A DNA stretch of 56,619 nucleotides from Clostridiaceae bacterium JG1575. GTDB lineage: Bacteria > Bacillota > Clostridia > Clostridiales > Clostridiaceae. The notes under the pieces are model-generated. The model was not told where the DNA came from. It searched no databases and saw only the letters and a list, made by a program, of their open reading frames with translations. The stretch covers positions 1 through 56,619 of the forward strand of contig LQGW01000019.1 of NCBI GenBank assembly GCA_002838815.1, written 5' to 3'. The position numbers and the translations under genes were made by a program. Shown here piece by piece: positions 56,095 to 56,619 of the stretch; within the stretch, counting starts at the first letter, position 1; every line of letters begins with the position of its first letter.

Positions 56095-56482
56095 TTTTCG
56101 GGTCTCGATGGGGGACTTCCAGCCAAGTGTTTGCATAGGTATTCGGTTGGAGCGGTATAATTAGCGCTTCATCTGCCGAATCAAATCGTCGTAGGAATAA
56201 AAGCTTAGGTGCTTGTAGAATCTGACATTGTCGTTACGATGGCTTCGCTCCACTTTTCCGTTGTGTCGAGGAGTCCTTGGTCGAATGAGCTGGTGACGGA
56301 TGCCTTGTTCCTGGCAAAACCGACCGAATGCGTGAATTCTCTTGGTATCTTGAAAGTGTGTAAACTCAAAGCCGTTGTCCGTTTGAATCGTCTGGGGCTG
56401 ATAACCAAAGTGGCGAATCGCCATCTTCACAAACTCTACTGTGGAATACGAGGACTGCTCTTTGAACGGGAAGAGGAAACGG
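56095..56482 (-). pseudogene. IS481-like transposase fragment with nonsense codon
   Basis: An integrase-core fragment: EQSSYSTVEFVKMAIRHFGY, the second aspartate in TIQTDNGFEFTHF, and the PRTPRHNGKVERSHR motif with catalytic glutamate. After IRQMKR a TAA interrupts the frame. The true C-terminus RSNRIPMQTLGWKSPIE continues in frame behind it. The N-terminal part is cut off by the IS256-type end at 56484. The IS481 assignment rests on the HNGKVERSHR and RSNRIPM..L.W.SPIE pattern. Confidence 0.7.
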
Positions 56483-56483
56483 A

Positions 56484-56508
56484 GTCTGTAAAATGAATTG
56501 TGCTAATG
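56484..56508 (+). repeat. IS256-type terminal inverted repeat, right edge
   Basis: GTCTGTAAA, six bases, TGTGCTAATG. It matches 13-37 (minus) at 21 of 25 positions and leads into the transposase start at 56547. Confidence 0.65.
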
Positions 56509-56546
56509 GTTAAACCGTATAAAATGAAATATGGAGGCCAAGGACA

Positions 56547-56619
56547 ATGGAAAAGAAATTATGGACGAAAGAACAACTGAGAGCATTCATTAAAGAAAAC
56601 AATCTTGTATCGGCAGCAG
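56547..56619 (+). CDS. IS256-family transposase, N-terminal part cut by window edge
   Basis: The first 24 codons read MEKKLWTKEQLRAFIKENN then LVSAA, the usual opening of a clostridial IS256-type transposase. The ribosome site is GGAGG. It begins 38 bases inside the terminal repeat at 56484-56508. Whether the copy is intact cannot be seen. It differs from the IS256 wreck at 49873-51007 (MAQLNTTLDTN), so two IS256 lineages are present. Confidence 0.7.
   Translation, partial: MEKKLWTKEQLRAFIKENNLVSAA

Overview
The window comes from the chromosome of a Gram-positive, probably anaerobic member of the Firmicutes (Clostridia/Tissierellia type, possibly Peptoniphilaceae; this placement is inference). 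The evidence is a housekeeping block in the order tdk - prmC - prfA - tsaC - upp - atpIBEFHAGDC, a SAM-I riboswitch in front of metK, Shine-Dalgarno sequences close to AAAGGAGG, GTG and TTG starts, and a rubredoxin plus hybrid-cluster protein that suggest an anaerobe. The core has fairly balanced base composition. The stretch 51.1-55.6 kb is clearly richer in A+T and looks acquired.

Layout. 0-0.6 kb: one end of an IS256-type element and a decayed gene. 0.6-4.6 kb (minus): YprB-like exonuclease, HAD phosphatase, DUF1653 protein, argS, and a 26-residue membrane peptide with its own promoter and terminator. 4.7-5.6 kb: broken IS30 transposase. 5.8-9.0 kb (plus): Ppx/GppA phosphatase, DUF2156 protein, thiol peroxidase. 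9.1-11.8 kb (minus): trmB and hcp, the latter with a CRP/FNR-like palindrome at its promoter. 12.2-14.5 kb: arginase, Rsm22-family protein, rubredoxin. 14.6-18.5 kb (minus): recD2, a degenerate ComFA-like protein and comFC, overlapping. 18.7-22.6 kb: nagA, a metallophosphoesterase, riboswitch-controlled metK. 22.6-22.9 kb: tRNA-Tyr, tRNA-Thr, tRNA-Tyr. 23.1-29.9 kb: complete F1Fo ATP synthase operon. 30.1-36.2 kb: upp, tsaC, prfA, a DUF1385-PrmC fusion, tdk and rpmE. 36.2-42.5 kb: a broken gene, a patatin-like lipase and a complete BceAB-RS-type transporter/two-component module with a candidate operator. 42.6-49.6 kb: rho, a sugar-isomerase-like TIM barrel, DUF1934 protein, argD and an MGDG-synthase-type glycosyltransferase. 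49.6-51.0 kb: IS256 wreck. 51.1-55.0 kb: an AT-rich cassette of lipoprotein, adaptor, ABC ATPase and MacB-like permease. 55.6 kb to the end: IS3 and IS481-like fragments and the start of another IS256-type transposase.

How the parts fit. Most genes serve translation (argS, trmB, prfA, prmC, rpmE, tsaC, Rsm22, tRNAs), energy (ATP synthase), nucleotide salvage (upp, tdk), one-carbon supply (metK) and nitrogen or arginine metabolism (arginase, argD). The accessory parts are two membrane modules: the Bce-type peptide-antibiotic sensing and detoxification unit inserted in the conserved rho-rpmE-tdk neighbourhood, and the four-gene export cassette between transposon remnants. The most novel candidates are that cassette, the helicase-dead ComFA-like protein, the DUF1385-PrmC fusion, and a plus-strand unit at 45.9-46.3 kb that ends in two tandem terminators but holds no recognisable gene. 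Both window ends carry the same 25-base IS256-type terminal motif, facing outward.
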